In this document: in pieces, positions 8,844-17,704 of the stretch
How the letters are laid out: every line of letters starts with the position of its first letter
Position numbering within the stretch: position 1 is the first letter of the stretch
Assembly (NCBI RefSeq): GCF_009765275.1
Contig: NZ_VOPH01000003.1
Coordinates: 434,001 to 498,000, forward strand
DNA from: Chachezhania sediminis
Lineage (GTDB): Bacteria; Pseudomonadota; Alphaproteobacteria; Rhodobacterales; Rhodobacteraceae
DNA: 64,000 nt
Reading direction: 5' to 3'
Program-made: the position numbers and the translations under genes
Notes under the pieces: generated by a model
Seen by the model: the letters and a program-made list of their open reading frames with translations, nothing else
What the model was told of the DNA's origin: nothing
Databases searched by the model: none

Positions 8844-9660
8844 CCGCTTCTGGACCAAGGCCCTGCCGGCGCTGATCCTGCGCCCTGACCGTCCTGCGCC
8901 TGCTAGGCCGCCCCGCGGACCCGGTGGCGGCGGTCGAGGCGCTGGACCCCGACCGGATCGGATCGGACCTGGAAACGCTGCGGGTCTATACCGTGGAAAA
9001 CGCGGGTGTGGAGGCCCACGCGCTGGCCGTGCCCGCCGACAAGGTGGCAGGGGTGAAAGGCGAGGCGATCCTGCACATGTCGCAGAAGCACGATGTCATG
9101 CGGCTGGCGGCGACGGATCATAGTGTGCTGGTCTTCGATCCCGGGATGGGGCCGGTGTTCTATGCGCAGGCCGATTTCGCGGCGCTTTATTCCGGGCACA
9201 AGCTGCAGGTGCCGCGACGTGCTGGCCGTAGTTCGACCCTGCCGGCAGCACGCGGCGGCATCGCATGCGGTGCTGCGGGCGGCCTCGTCGGCGGCAACGG
9301 ACGCGACCGGTGGGAACCGCGGGCGTTGTTCCTTATGGGCGTGACCTCGCGGCTGGCGGAAATCGGGCTGCTGCTCTGCCAGCGTCTGCTGGCAGAGCCG
9401 GAACTGGTGCCCAGCCGCGAAGGCAGGGACCTCCGGATCGACGGGATCGAACGGCTGACCATGACGCTGCAACAACCGGACCTGACGGTGCGGGAACAGC
9501 GGCTGATCCTGGCGGATATCGTCCGCCGGGCGCTGGACGGTCTGCCGGAGGACTATCGGCCCCGCCTCGGGCCGGTGCGGATCTTCGGGCCGGGACAGGA
9601 CGCGACGCAGGCCGATTTCGAATATCTGATGATCGCGCGCGAGGCGCGGACGGGCACGAC
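8830..9660 (+). pseudogene. Frameshifted and truncated unknown gene downstream of the adaptor-like pseudogene
   Basis: ATG at 8830 overlaps the end of the preceding gene and starts MLRSSRFWTKALPALIL, a membrane anchor. The frame must then change near 8878-8882 to continue as CALTVLRLLGRPADP. It changes again near 9217 (into RDVLAVVRPCRQHAAASH) and back near 9310 (RWEPRALFLMGVTSR). Coding-like sequence continues to about 9650 (GPGQDATQADFEYLMIARE). It then runs into DNA that is clearly the antisense of the neighbouring oxygenase, so the C-terminus is lost. The function is not recognised. The arrangement suggests the last member of the RiPP operon was cut by a deletion or rearrangement. Confidence 0.6.
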
Positions 9661-10260
9661 GTTGCCGGTGCCCGGCGGCAGGTTCGGTTCGACCGAGTGA
9701 TAGAGCCACGAGGGGAAGAACAGCATCTTGCCCGCCACCGGCTTGACCTTGGTCCAGCATTCCATCTTGCGGCGCTGCTTCGGAATGAAGGTGGCGGAAT
9801 TCATCAGGTGCACAGTGCGGGGATCGATGAATTCGATCTGGCCCGCGCCTTCGGGGGCCTGGACATAAAAGACGCCGCTCCACAGCGCGCCGGGGTGGAT
9901 ATGCGCCCGGTTGGAACTGCCCGGCGGATTGGCGATGGACCACATCGTCGTCACTTCCAGGAAGCGGTTCCTGTCATAGCCCAGGTCGGACGAGATTCCG
10001 GCGCACATCTGTTCCGCCCGCCGGGTCAGGCGCTGGAACTTCGGATCCTTGTGCAGATTGTTGTGGCTGTGCCAGCCCCCCAGCGACCGAAAGTTCGACC
10101 GTTCGATCCCCTGGTTGTCGCGGTCCCGTTCGTCCTGGATCGCGGCCAGGATATCGCGGTTCATCGCATCCGTATCCTGCAACTTGGTCGAATATACCAG
10201 CGTCGGGAAATAATCGTCGCGACGCATGGAATCCTGACCGGCATCGGTACTGACAGACAT
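9553..10260 (-). CDS. 2OG-Fe(II) oxygenase (TIGR02466-like) with replaced C-terminus
   Basis: The open frame is 235 residues from ATG 10260. The N-terminus (DDYFPTLVYSTKL) and core (HIHPGALWSGVFYVQ, then FFPSWLYHSVEPN) match putative 2OG-Fe(II) oxygenases of this family; the two His-containing motifs would bind iron. The family normally ends shortly after with an Arg-containing strand of the R-I-S-I-S-F-N type that binds 2-oxoglutarate. Here the sequence after VEPNLPPGTGN turns into the antisense of the plus-strand pseudogene, so the tail appears to be missing. The enzyme is probably inactive. It converges on the RiPP operon debris; whether it ever acted on the peptide is unknown. Confidence 0.7.
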   Translation of the reverse strand: MSVSTDAGQDSMRRDDYFPTLVYSTKLQDTDAMNRDILAAIQDERDRDNQGIERSNFRSLGGWHSHNNLHKDPKFQRLTRRAEQMCAGISSDLGYDRNRFLEVTTMWSIANPPGSSNRAHIHPGALWSGVFYVQAPEGAGQIEFIDPRTVHLMNSATFIPKQRRKMECWTKVKPVAGKMLFFPSWLYHSVEPNLPPGTGNVVPVRASRAIIRYSKSACVASCPGPKIRTGPRRGR

Positions 10261-10390
10261 GGTCGAGGCGGATACGGCAAAAACTCCTTCGAAAAGGACT
10301 TTCAGACAATTCTAAAGAATATTGACAACTACCGACCATATTCTGGAACGAAAGTCCCGTATGGAAAACGTGTATTTCCGGTGCGGCAGG

Positions 10391-11227
10391 TCAGGGGGCG
10401 CATCCGCCCGGCGGGTCCGGCCCCACCGGATCCGTCAGGGGCGGTGCTTCGAGGGAGGTCGCGATCAGCGCCAGCCGGGCTGGGGCCACAGCCCTTGTGT
10501 CCGCGGTGTCGACCGGTGGAATGCGGTTCGGGTGTGTGGCGAACCCATAGGCAAAGAGCGTCGTTTCGGCCAGATCCTCGGCAACCGGCCGGGATTGCGC
10601 GTATGGGGTGACGGAGCCCGGATCGGCCTTCTGCGCCGCCGCCCAGACCGCCGTCTGCTCGAAGCGCGCATCGAAGGAGGCATGGACAGCCTCGTGCAGC
10701 AGGCTTTCCTCCAGATGGTTTTCCCCGATCCGGAGATCGGTCCGGCCGGCATAGACGAAGACCTTGCCGGGTCCTGCCGAATAGGTCGGATTGCCCCTGT
10801 GTATGCCGAACTGGCGGATGCCTTCGCGCAAGACCAGCGGCAGCTGCCCCAGCGGATGGGCATAGCGCAGGGCCTCGGCCCGGGCGGCTGTGGCGGTGCC
10901 AAATTCGGGGTTCACCACGATCTCGACGGGCGGGCCTTCGATGAAAGGCGCGGCGAACAGGAATGCGTCCAGATCGAATTCGGCACCCCGCCGCTTGTCC
11001 CACATCTGCCGGAGGCCGCGGCCCGCATCCGCAAGGCACAGATAGGTCGACGGATCGTCTGTCGCGATGATGTCGAAGACGGTGTCAGCAGTGGAGTCGA
11101 AGGGTGGGTCCCCGGCCGCGACGGCACCCGCAGGCAGCAGTGCCACGGTCAGCGCGACGCGGGCCAGGCGACAGAGCATCGGGACCGCACCGCCCGGGCC
11201 GGTCCCGCGGATCGGGAAAGGGCGCAT
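10391..11227 (-). CDS. Secreted protein with HExxH (HEAVH) motif, putative metallopeptidase-like
   Basis: The protein is 278 residues. An internal ATG (residue 17) begins a good Sec signal, MLCRLARVALTVALLPAGA, so the true start may be 11179 rather than 11227. The mature part contains EESLLHEAVHASFD, a zinc-metallopeptidase-type HExxH motif, preceded by VFVYAGRTDLRIGENH. A third zinc ligand could be the Glu of AEDLAETTLF, but this is a guess. I do not recognise the family. It is divergent from the MFS gene. A periplasmic or extracellular location is expected. Confidence 0.65.
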   Translation of the reverse strand: MRPFPIRGTGPGGAVPMLCRLARVALTVALLPAGAVAAGDPPFDSTADTVFDIIATDDPSTYLCLADAGRGLRQMWDKRRGAEFDLDAFLFAAPFIEGPPVEIVVNPEFGTATAARAEALRYAHPLGQLPLVLREGIRQFGIHRGNPTYSAGPGKVFVYAGRTDLRIGENHLEESLLHEAVHASFDARFEQTAVWAAAQKADPGSVTPYAQSRPVAEDLAETTLFAYGFATHPNRIPPVDTADTRAVAPARLALIATSLEAPPLTDPVGPDPPGGCAP

Positions 11228-11492
11228 CTGGCGTTTCCGCTTTGGTCCGTCTGATGGACAGCCTACCTGGCGCCAGGGCTTCGCGCAATCGGCGGCAGGC
11301 AGGACCGGCAGGGAGGCCGGATCTGGTCATCCGGCCAACCCTGGCGGGCGGACGCCGATGTGCAATCCGGCGCAGGGGGCTGAGCGGCATCCTTCGGTTG
11401 CCGGAATGCTGCACTGCGGCTAGAGGTCGGCCAGGGGAGGCTTGATGACCGGGGGACCGCGACATGGGCCCGAGACAGGAAGCAGACCCTTC

Positions 11493-12710
11493 ATGACAGA
11501 CCAGACGGCAGAAATCGCGGGTCAGGCGGCGGCAGACCGGCCGGGCAGCGCTCCGGTGGGGGCGGTGCTGTTTGCGCTGGCCATGGGCGGCTTCGCCATC
11601 GGCACGACGGAATTCGCGTCGATGGCCTTGCTGCCGAACTTTGCCGCTGACCTGGGCGTCAGCGAGGCCAGGGCCGCCGACGCGATCAGCGCCTATGCGC
11701 TGGGCGTCGTCGTGGGCGCGCCGGTGCTGGCGGTGGCGGGCGCCAGGATGCGCAAGCGGCTGCTGCTGATCTGGCTCATGCTGGCCTTCGCCGTCTTCAA
11801 CTCGCTGTCGGCGCTGGCGCCGACTTTCGGTCTGTTCACCGCCTCGCGCTTTCTGTCGGGGCTGCCGCATGGCGCCTATTTCGGGGTGGCGGCGCTGGTC
11901 GCGGCATCCATCGTGCCGCGGAACAGGCGTGCCTCGGCCGTGGCGCGGATCTTCCTGGGGCTGACCATCGCCACCACTGTCGGTGTGCCGGCGGCCAGCT
12001 GGATCAGTCAGTTCATCGGCTGGCGCGCGGGTTTCGTGATCGTGGGTTTCCTGGCGCTGGCCACCGCCGTCGCGGTCTGGCTGAAGGCGCCGCGGACACC
12101 GGCCGATCCGGATGCGAACCCCTTGCGCGAACTGGGCGCGCTGAAGAACCGGCAGGTCTGGCTGACGCTGGCCACGGGCGCCATCGGTTTCGGCGGGTTC
12201 TTCGCGGTCTATACCTACATCGCGTCCACCGTGATCACGACGCTGGGCCGGTCCCAGACCGAGGTCGCGCTGGTGCTGATGGTGGCGGGCATCGGCATGA
12301 CGATCTTCAACCTGGTCATGGGGGCCATGGCCGACCGGAACCTGAACCTGACGGCTTTTATCGCCTTCGGCGGCGGGGCGCTGGTGCTGGTGCTGTTCCC
12401 GACGGCGGTGGGCCTGGGCCTCTGGCCCATGGCGTTGGCGGTCCTGTGCATGAGCGTTCTGGGCGGCGTCTCGACCGTCATGCAGACGCGCCTGATGAAC
12501 GTGGCGGGCGACGCGCAGCAGCTGGCGGCATCGCTACACCATGCGGCCTTTAACGTGGCCAATGCCCTGGGGCCGTTCCTGGCGGCGCGGGCCGTCGCCG
12601 CGGGGCACGGGTTCGAGGTGTCGGGCTATGTCGGGGCGGCCCTGAGCGCGGCGGGGTTCGTCCTGTTCGCGGTAACGCTTTGGGACGCACGGCGGACGGG
12701 TTACGAGTGA
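11493..12710 (+). CDS. MFS transporter, DHA1 / AraJ-type drug or sugar efflux
   Basis: This 405-residue polytopic inner-membrane protein has about twelve predicted spans. The start region GFAIGTTEFASMALLPNFAADLGVS (residues about 31-55) is the hallmark of the AraJ/YdhP branch of proton-driven exporters. ATG 11493 is used because a CAGGAAG-like ribosome site precedes it and the upstream frame (from 11442) is not protein-like. The natural substrate cannot be told from sequence. A factor-independent terminator lies about 130 bases downstream. Confidence 0.88.
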   Translation: MTDQTAEIAGQAAADRPGSAPVGAVLFALAMGGFAIGTTEFASMALLPNFAADLGVSEARAADAISAYALGVVVGAPVLAVAGARMRKRLLLIWLMLAFAVFNSLSALAPTFGLFTASRFLSGLPHGAYFGVAALVAASIVPRNRRASAVARIFLGLTIATTVGVPAASWISQFIGWRAGFVIVGFLALATAVAVWLKAPRTPADPDANPLRELGALKNRQVWLTLATGAIGFGGFFAVYTYIASTVITTLGRSQTEVALVLMVAGIGMTIFNLVMGAMADRNLNLTAFIAFGGGALVLVLFPTAVGLGLWPMALAVLCMSVLGGVSTVMQTRLMNVAGDAQQLAASLHHAAFNVANALGPFLAARAVAAGHGFEVSGYVGAALSAAGFVLFAVTLWDARRTGYE

Positions 12711-12720
12711 GCCGGGGCAA

Positions 12721-12741
12721 GGTCCGTGCGGAGCACGCACC
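12721..12741. repeat. Imperfect copy of dispersed GGTGCGTGG palindrome
   Basis: Arms GGTCCGTGC and GCACGCACC surround GGA with one mismatch. It belongs with the elements at 51343, 51377 and 59662. Confidence 0.6.
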
Positions 12742-12838
12742 CTCCCGGCCACCATGTCGTCGCCAGCCTTCGTGCCCAGTTGGACGACCTGATAGGTAGA
12801 GCTCGCCTGGATCAAACGACCTTCCGCACTTTTGCTTA

Positions 12839-12862
12839 AAAAGCCCGCTTCGGAGGGCTTTT
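12839..12862. terminator. Bidirectional factor-independent terminator
   Basis: A perfect 8-base-pair stem (AAAAGCCC with GGGCTTTT) encloses an 8-base loop. It is flanked by A-rich sequence on the left and T-rich on the right, so it can work on both strands. Confidence 0.7.
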
Positions 12863-13011
12863 CACGTTTCATGGGACGATCCGGCCGGATCTTACTGCCG
12901 ATTTGGCCGCATCTTGACATCCAGGCACTTTGGGTCTTACTTCAAGCATCTGATACAAAAACAAAAATCCGAAACTTGGCCCTGAATCGTTCCCGATCTA
13001 CAACCCCTTCC

Positions 13012-13482
13012 ATGCCGGTGTTCAAGGTGCGCCCGGCCGACCCGATGTCAGAGGTCGCCGGAGCGATTGTCGCGCGTCACCTTCAGATGATGTACTCCCA
13101 GTCGCCCGAGGGCAGCGTCCATGCACTGAGCGGGGCCGATCTAGCGGGGCCGGATGTCGACTTCTTCCTGCTCTGGGATGGCGATAGGCCCCTGGCGATG
13201 GGGGCTCTGAAACGCTTTGGCGACCGCGAGGGCGAGCTTAAATCCATGCATGTCGTGGCCGAGGCCCGCGGCCGCGGGGCAGGGGCGGCGATGCTGGACC
13301 ATCTGCTGGCCCATGCCCGCGCCACGGGCCTGCGTCGGGTCAGCCTGGAAACCGGGTCCGATGGGAACTTCGTGAGCGCCCGTGGCCTCTACATCCGGGC
13401 CGGTTTCACCTTCTGCAAACCCTTCGCGGACTACGTCCCGGATCCCGAAAGCGTGTTCATGACCCTGGATCTGGAGGGCTGA
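13012..13482 (+). CDS. GNAT-family N-acetyltransferase
   Basis: This is a 156-residue acetyl-CoA-dependent acyltransferase. Residues about 75-95 hold the acetyl-CoA binding loop (VVAEARGRGAGAAMLDHLL, the R/Q-x-x-G-x-G/A motif). The C-terminal half has the usual ARGLYIRAGFTFC strand. The length is normal for a single-domain GNAT. ATG 13012 starts MPVFKVRPAD, the first beta strand; the frame extends upstream without protein-like sequence and no strong ribosome site is visible. The acceptor substrate is unknown. It stands alone, 58 bases before tRNA-Arg. Confidence 0.85.
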   Translation: MPVFKVRPADPMSEVAGAIVARHLQMMYSQSPEGSVHALSGADLAGPDVDFFLLWDGDRPLAMGALKRFGDREGELKSMHVVAEARGRGAGAAMLDHLLAHARATGLRRVSLETGSDGNFVSARGLYIRAGFTFCKPFADYVPDPESVFMTLDLEG

Positions 13483-13539
13483 CCTGCCGCATTTGACCTG
13501 CCCCCGGATTTGGGGCATGGACTGCAACGTCGCCACTGC

Positions 13540-13616
13540 GGGCCGTTAGCTCAGTTGGATAGAGCACGGGACTTCTAATCCTGGGGTCGAGGGTTCGAAT
13601 CCTTCACGGCCCGCCA
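13540..13616 (+). tRNA. tRNA-Arg (anticodon TCT)
   Basis: A 77-base cloverleaf: acceptor GGGCCGT pairs with ACGGCCC, D arm GCTC/GAGC, anticodon stem CGGGA/TCCTG with loop CTTCTAA, T arm with GGTTCGAATCC, and an encoded CCA end. It reads AGA codons. Mobile-element debris lies immediately downstream, as is common for tRNA genes used as integration sites. Confidence 0.97.
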
Positions 13617-13780
13617 GTGCCGACTAAGTGCTAATGCACCATAAGCTTGCACGATTTGGCGGTTTTCATGCACACCCCCTGTCAAGTGGGACGTGCGCTG
13701 TTGGATGAGCTTCATCTCAGCGCGCTGATATTGAACACGTCTTCCATGTCATGCCAGCGCGCGAACGCGCCTCGCAGTCC

Positions 13781-15395
13781 TTATGCCTTCAAGAGGCGCA
13801 AGGCTGGCTCCAGGTCGCTTCGAAGATAGATGGGACCGATATTCAGCCCGCTTGGCTGGAATGCCTCGATACCCAACGCGTTCAGGGCCGCCAGTATCGT
13901 GTTCCGATGCGCGCCGGTTTCCGCCACCAGGACCGTTGGCGTGGCGAAACGTGCATGGAACGCAGCGATATCATCGCGATCCATCCGCCACTGCGGGCGT
14001 TTGGTGGTCGGGTGCAAGACCTCGACAGCGGGCGTGTAGCCACCTTCGACCAGGGCCAGGAAATTGCCCTTGCCCCGGATGCCGACGGATCTGGCAAAGG
14101 CCGTCGCGCTCACCCCGTCCACCACGGGCGGCGGTTCGCCCCTTGGAAGCTTCGGCTCCTTCAGGGCAGCCATCTCGGCAATGTCCACGACGAAGCCATG
14201 GTATCCGAACACATCGGCACGTTTGCCAAGGCGCAGGGCGCCGGCCCTGACGGCCGCCATGATGCGTCCGACAGGTATCCCCAGCCGCTTGTGAGCGAGC
14301 TGGATCGTTTCCCAGCCGGGCGCATCCCCGTCCAGAAGCACCGCGCAAGCCTCCAGCTCCTCAACAAGAGACAGCCCATCTGCAATCCGCCAAGGCGATT
14401 TGATCGTGGCGACCCTGGTCTTGGGGACAAGGATTCCGTCCGCCTCCAGCGCCTTCAGTTCGGCCAGGGTGGCGCCGATCGCCCGGCGCATCGCAATTGG
14501 CCCGACCAATGTCGGAATTTCATCCAGAAGCGCCTGGCAGGGTGGGGCTTGAAAGGTCTTGCGTGCATCGGCGCGCCGGTCATCAGGTGAGAGTGCTCCG
14601 GCTTCCGTCAGGAAGTCGTTGAGAACCGCCGTGCCGATGCCTGTTTCCCTGCTGGCGGACAGGAGGGAACGGAGCCGACGTTCTGTTACGGTCTCGCCAA
14701 GCAGGTCTTCGCCTGGTGACAGGGGCCAGACGTCCAGCAGGTGGCTTCTGAGGATGTCGCGAAGGCCGCCGAAGGCAACATCATCGCGATAGGAATGACC
14801 GGGGATCTCGAAGAGCGGCCCCAGTTCGCCCTTCGTCACCATGTGCCCTCCATCAGCGGAGCGCGTCAGACTGTCCAGTGCGTTTCGGATGTCGTCGGGG
14901 CCAAGGGATGCGTGGGCGAAACCCGCAGCCTTTGCCCTCCGGCCGTCCGCTTCCTCTCCCCGTTTGCGCAGAAGGGCTGCGCCGACCAGATCGCAGAACG
15001 TCATGGCCGCAAACAGCGGCTGGGATGACAGCCAGGTGTCATCCGCGCCTTGCGACAAACGACGATCGATCCACAGATCATAATCGGATGGTGCGACGTG
15101 TTCCGTGTCATATGAACCTGCCGAAAGATCGGACAGGATCTCGGCCAGCCTGGCCCCGGTGTCGTCGCGTTCGATGGGGCGCGACCGCGTCCACAAGGGG
15201 GCCAGGGGATGGCAATGTTGCAGGCAGATATCGACGCCTCGACACAGCCAGTCCCCCGGCAACGCAACGTGCCGCAATGGATGGGGCTGGCCGTTCGCTT
15301 GCGCGCGCAGGCAATGAGGACAGCCGCGAATGACGGGATTGCGCAGGGCCCGCGAGACGAACACCTCTCCCCGAAACCGCATTCGGACGTCCCCG
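13781..15395 (-). pseudogene. TniQ-family transposition protein, N-terminus lost
   Basis: About 537 residues remain. The zinc-finger signature of TniQ is visible early: RGCPHCLRA followed by WLCRGVDICLQHCHPL. A long C-terminal region ends with repeated helix-turn-helix-like segments (for example AKTFARSVGIRGKG-type phrases near residues 500-520). TniQ is the target-selection partner of Tn7-like and Tn5053-like transposases. The usual first 70-80 residues are absent. At about 15395 the DNA passes directly into a restriction-endonuclease fragment in another frame. No TnsB/TniA-type transposase or TnsC/TniB ATPase is present, so this is a stranded remnant beside tRNA-Arg. Confidence 0.7.
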
Positions 15396-15701
15396 ATAGC
15401 CGTCATCTTCGTGATAGGTGATCGCCCCAGTAAAGCGTCCGATATTGACCATTCGATCTGACATCGACGGATAGATGACGATGTCGTCTGCCTTGATGAC
15501 ATGGACAAATTTGTAGATCGTGCCGGCATCGACGGGAATGGCGCCGGGTTTCTTGTCCGGATACGCCCGCGCCACGGCTTCCTTGCAGGTCTCCCGGTCA
15601 GCCGGGATTCTGGTCAGGTCGCCTACATCGTTCTAGCCGATGGCCACGTAGCCCTGTGCGATGGGCTGACGCGTCTTTGGAACCGCAACGAAAATCGACA
15701 C
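15396..15701 (-). pseudogene. N-terminal fragment of a restriction-endonuclease-like protein with a nonsense codon
   Basis: Reading from GTG 15701 gives MSIFVAVPKTRQPIAQGYVAIG, then a TAG stop at 15635-15633. The same frame continues NDVGDLTRIPADRETC, ARAYPDKKPGAIPVDAGT and YPSMSDRMVNIGRFTG. This is the N-terminal domain style of Mrr/restriction-endonuclease-like proteins, which there read GWNDVGDL, so a Trp codon appears to have become TAG. Homology stops at YHEDDGY near 15396, where the TniQ fragment begins. The catalytic domain is absent. Recognition is from memory of the family. Confidence 0.55.
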
Positions 15702-15967
15702 CACGGCGCGATCGGGTCAATGTCGCTATTGCCGTGCATTCTCTCTGTGGCGCCAACTGCCGGTTGTTGTGGGATGGCCGGGACAACCGGCTTTCGGTGG
15801 CCCGGCGTCGGGGACCGGTGCAATCCCTGTTCTTCCCGGACAAGCCGGCGGGGCATTTCAATGAGGGAAGATAGAACCCGGCGGGGCAGTGGCAAATCCT
15901 ATAGGCATGGATCCCCATGCTGCCCCGCCGGAAGGCCATTCACAGGCCGGTGCGTGTCACCGGTGTG

Positions 15968-17179
15968 TCAGGCGAATTCGAAGTAACCCCAGATCTGCGA
16001 GGGCAGGACCGTCTGGTCGAACTTGAGGGTGATCGAATCCCTGCTGCTGTCGAAGTCGACCTCGAAATTCCCGCCAGTAGAGGTCTGATCGACGTGAATG
16101 CCCTTTGCGGCCATTGCGGACTTGATTTCCCTGGCGCTTGCGGTGGCGGTATCTACATCGATCCCGAAACCTTCCAGCCGCAGCATGTCGCCGCCGAAAC
16201 GTTGCATGATTATCAGATCGTCGCCGCGCGCAACGCCCTTTTTGAAGATGAACAGGTCGGCTCCGCTGCCACCCTGCATGAAGTCGTCGCCACCTCCGTC
16301 GACGAACGTGTCTTTGCCGGCGCCGCCAAACAATCTGTCGTCACCCGCGCCGCCGATCAGGCGGTCCTTGCCGTTGCCGCCCTGAAGAACGTCGGAACCG
16401 CCGCCACCGGACAAGAAGTCCTTGCCTCCTCCGCCGGAGAGCTTGTCGTCGTCGCCCCCGCCGGTCAGCCGGTCCTTCCCGCCATCGCCGTCCAAGACAT
16501 CCTTTCCGCCACCGCCCCAGAGCTTGTCCTTGCCTGCGCCGCCTTCAAGCGTATCGTTTCCGGCTTGACCGAAAACCTTGTCATTGCCGCTTCCGCCAAA
16601 GATCTCGTCATCTCCGGCGTCGCCTTTCAGGACATCGTGGCCGCCCAGCCCCTCGATGACGTCAGCCTGCTTTGTGCCGTAGTACTTGTCGCGTCCGCTG
16701 GTCCCGGACCATCCTTCCTCGGTTGCGAATTCGCCGTTCACCAAGGGGTTCAGGGCAACAAGGTCCTTTTCCGTCCAGTTCTCGACGAAGTCCTTGACCG
16801 TCGGGCCCTGTCCGTTGAAATCGATGGTAATGCGATAGGCGAAGGCCGCGATGACGCTGATCTCTTCGATCTCGATATTCGCGGTGCTTTCGAGCCAGGC
16901 GTCGTTCTGGCCGATCTGCGAGAGGGTCAGGGGATCGGGCCAGTCCCCGGTCAGATCTGCGGTGACTGAACCGGTGGCGTCGCTGTAATAGGTCAGGCGA
17001 AACGTGTCCTCTGGCAAGACACCCGGTTGGGTCATTGCAGCCAGGCCTGTCAGGTAATTGTCGTCGACATAGTCGAAATCGAATTTCGCCCCGCCGCCAG
17101 CGAAGAATTTCAAATCCACATCGGCGAGCGTGTAATCTGTCAAGCCGTTGAGATCCTGGATTGTCACCTCGACCGTCAT
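15968..17179 (-). CDS. RTX-repeat calcium-binding secreted protein
   Basis: The 403-residue product starts MTVEVTIQDLNGLTDYTL at 17179 behind an AAAGGA site; the upstream in-frame ATG at 17239 adds a poor leader. Residues 1-165 form a beta-rich N-terminal domain of unknown type. Residues about 170-320 hold at least fourteen GGxGxDxhx nonapeptides (for example GGSGNDKVFG, GGAGDDRLF) that fold into a calcium-binding beta-roll. The C-terminal 80 residues are the usual type I secretion signal region, ending in hydrophobic strands. There is no Sec signal. No ABC/HlyD secretion genes are adjacent, so a transporter elsewhere would be needed. It may be an adhesin or surface protein; no catalytic domain is seen. 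Confidence 0.85.
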   Translation of the reverse strand: MTVEVTIQDLNGLTDYTLADVDLKFFAGGGAKFDFDYVDDNYLTGLAAMTQPGVLPEDTFRLTYYSDATGSVTADLTGDWPDPLTLSQIGQNDAWLESTANIEIEEISVIAAFAYRITIDFNGQGPTVKDFVENWTEKDLVALNPLVNGEFATEEGWSGTSGRDKYYGTKQADVIEGLGGHDVLKGDAGDDEIFGGSGNDKVFGQAGNDTLEGGAGKDKLWGGGGKDVLDGDGGKDRLTGGGDDDKLSGGGGKDFLSGGGGSDVLQGGNGKDRLIGGAGDDRLFGGAGKDTFVDGGGDDFMQGGSGADLFIFKKGVARGDDLIIMQRFGGDMLRLEGFGIDVDTATASAREIKSAMAAKGIHVDQTSTGGNFEVDFDSSRDSITLKFDQTVLPSQIWGYFEFA

Positions 17180-17704
17180 GCGCAAAAGTCCTTTCAAACA
17201 ACAAGAGAGTCTTTCTGAAACAGAAGACGTCCTATTCATTTAATGGAATCCGGCAGGCGAGGCTAGTGCGGACGTGACACGCGGCCGGTGCGCCAAAGGC
17301 TGCGGCTTCGAAGCAGGACGGAGCCCTATGGCCCGGAAGACGCCGGGTGTTTCGCGCAAGGTGCGTGATCGAGCGGCGTGTTTGGGCCCAGGCATCCCGG
17401 GCCGGCACGGATCGCACAGTCAGACGTCCATTTCGTTTTCGCAAAGGTCGGGTGCGCGTGCAGAGGCCGGATGCGTATCCCAACGCCTCCCTGTCCGCTG
17501 CCGGTCTTGTTGCACCCGTCATCTTCCGGCTCTGCCGGTCGAAAGGTCCGGAGCCTGCCGCGCCGGATCGCCAGTTCGCCGGCAAGGTCGCTTTCATGTC
17601 CCGGCCGGTGCTGTGCGGCGCACCGGCCGGGGACGAAGGGTCCGGGGGTCAGGAGAGGGACACGCGGGACAGGAGCCGGCCCGCGGCATTGCACCCGGGC
17701 CCTT
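17180..17704. other. 525-base stretch with no recognisable gene
   Basis: It lies between the RTX start and the decayed deacylase. Open frames here are short, overlap one another and have no family-like phrases. The right end probably contains further unrecognisable residue of the deacylase. The left end, being AT-richer near 17195-17245, may hold the RTX promoter. Confidence 0.5.

Larger units (their letters stand above)
12711..13011. other. Intergenic stretch with a palindrome and a terminator
   Basis: It separates the MFS gene from the GNAT gene. It holds an imperfect copy of the dispersed palindrome (12721-12741) and a stem-loop terminator (12839-12862). A minus-strand open frame (12534-12920) crosses it but overlaps the MFS gene and has no convincing start. 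The last 100 bases are relatively AT-rich and may carry the GNAT promoter. Confidence 0.5.

Noticed and set aside
12534-12920. Minus-strand open frame across the MFS 3' end
   Set aside because: It overlaps the MFS gene, contains the palindrome and terminator, and has no recognisable domain.
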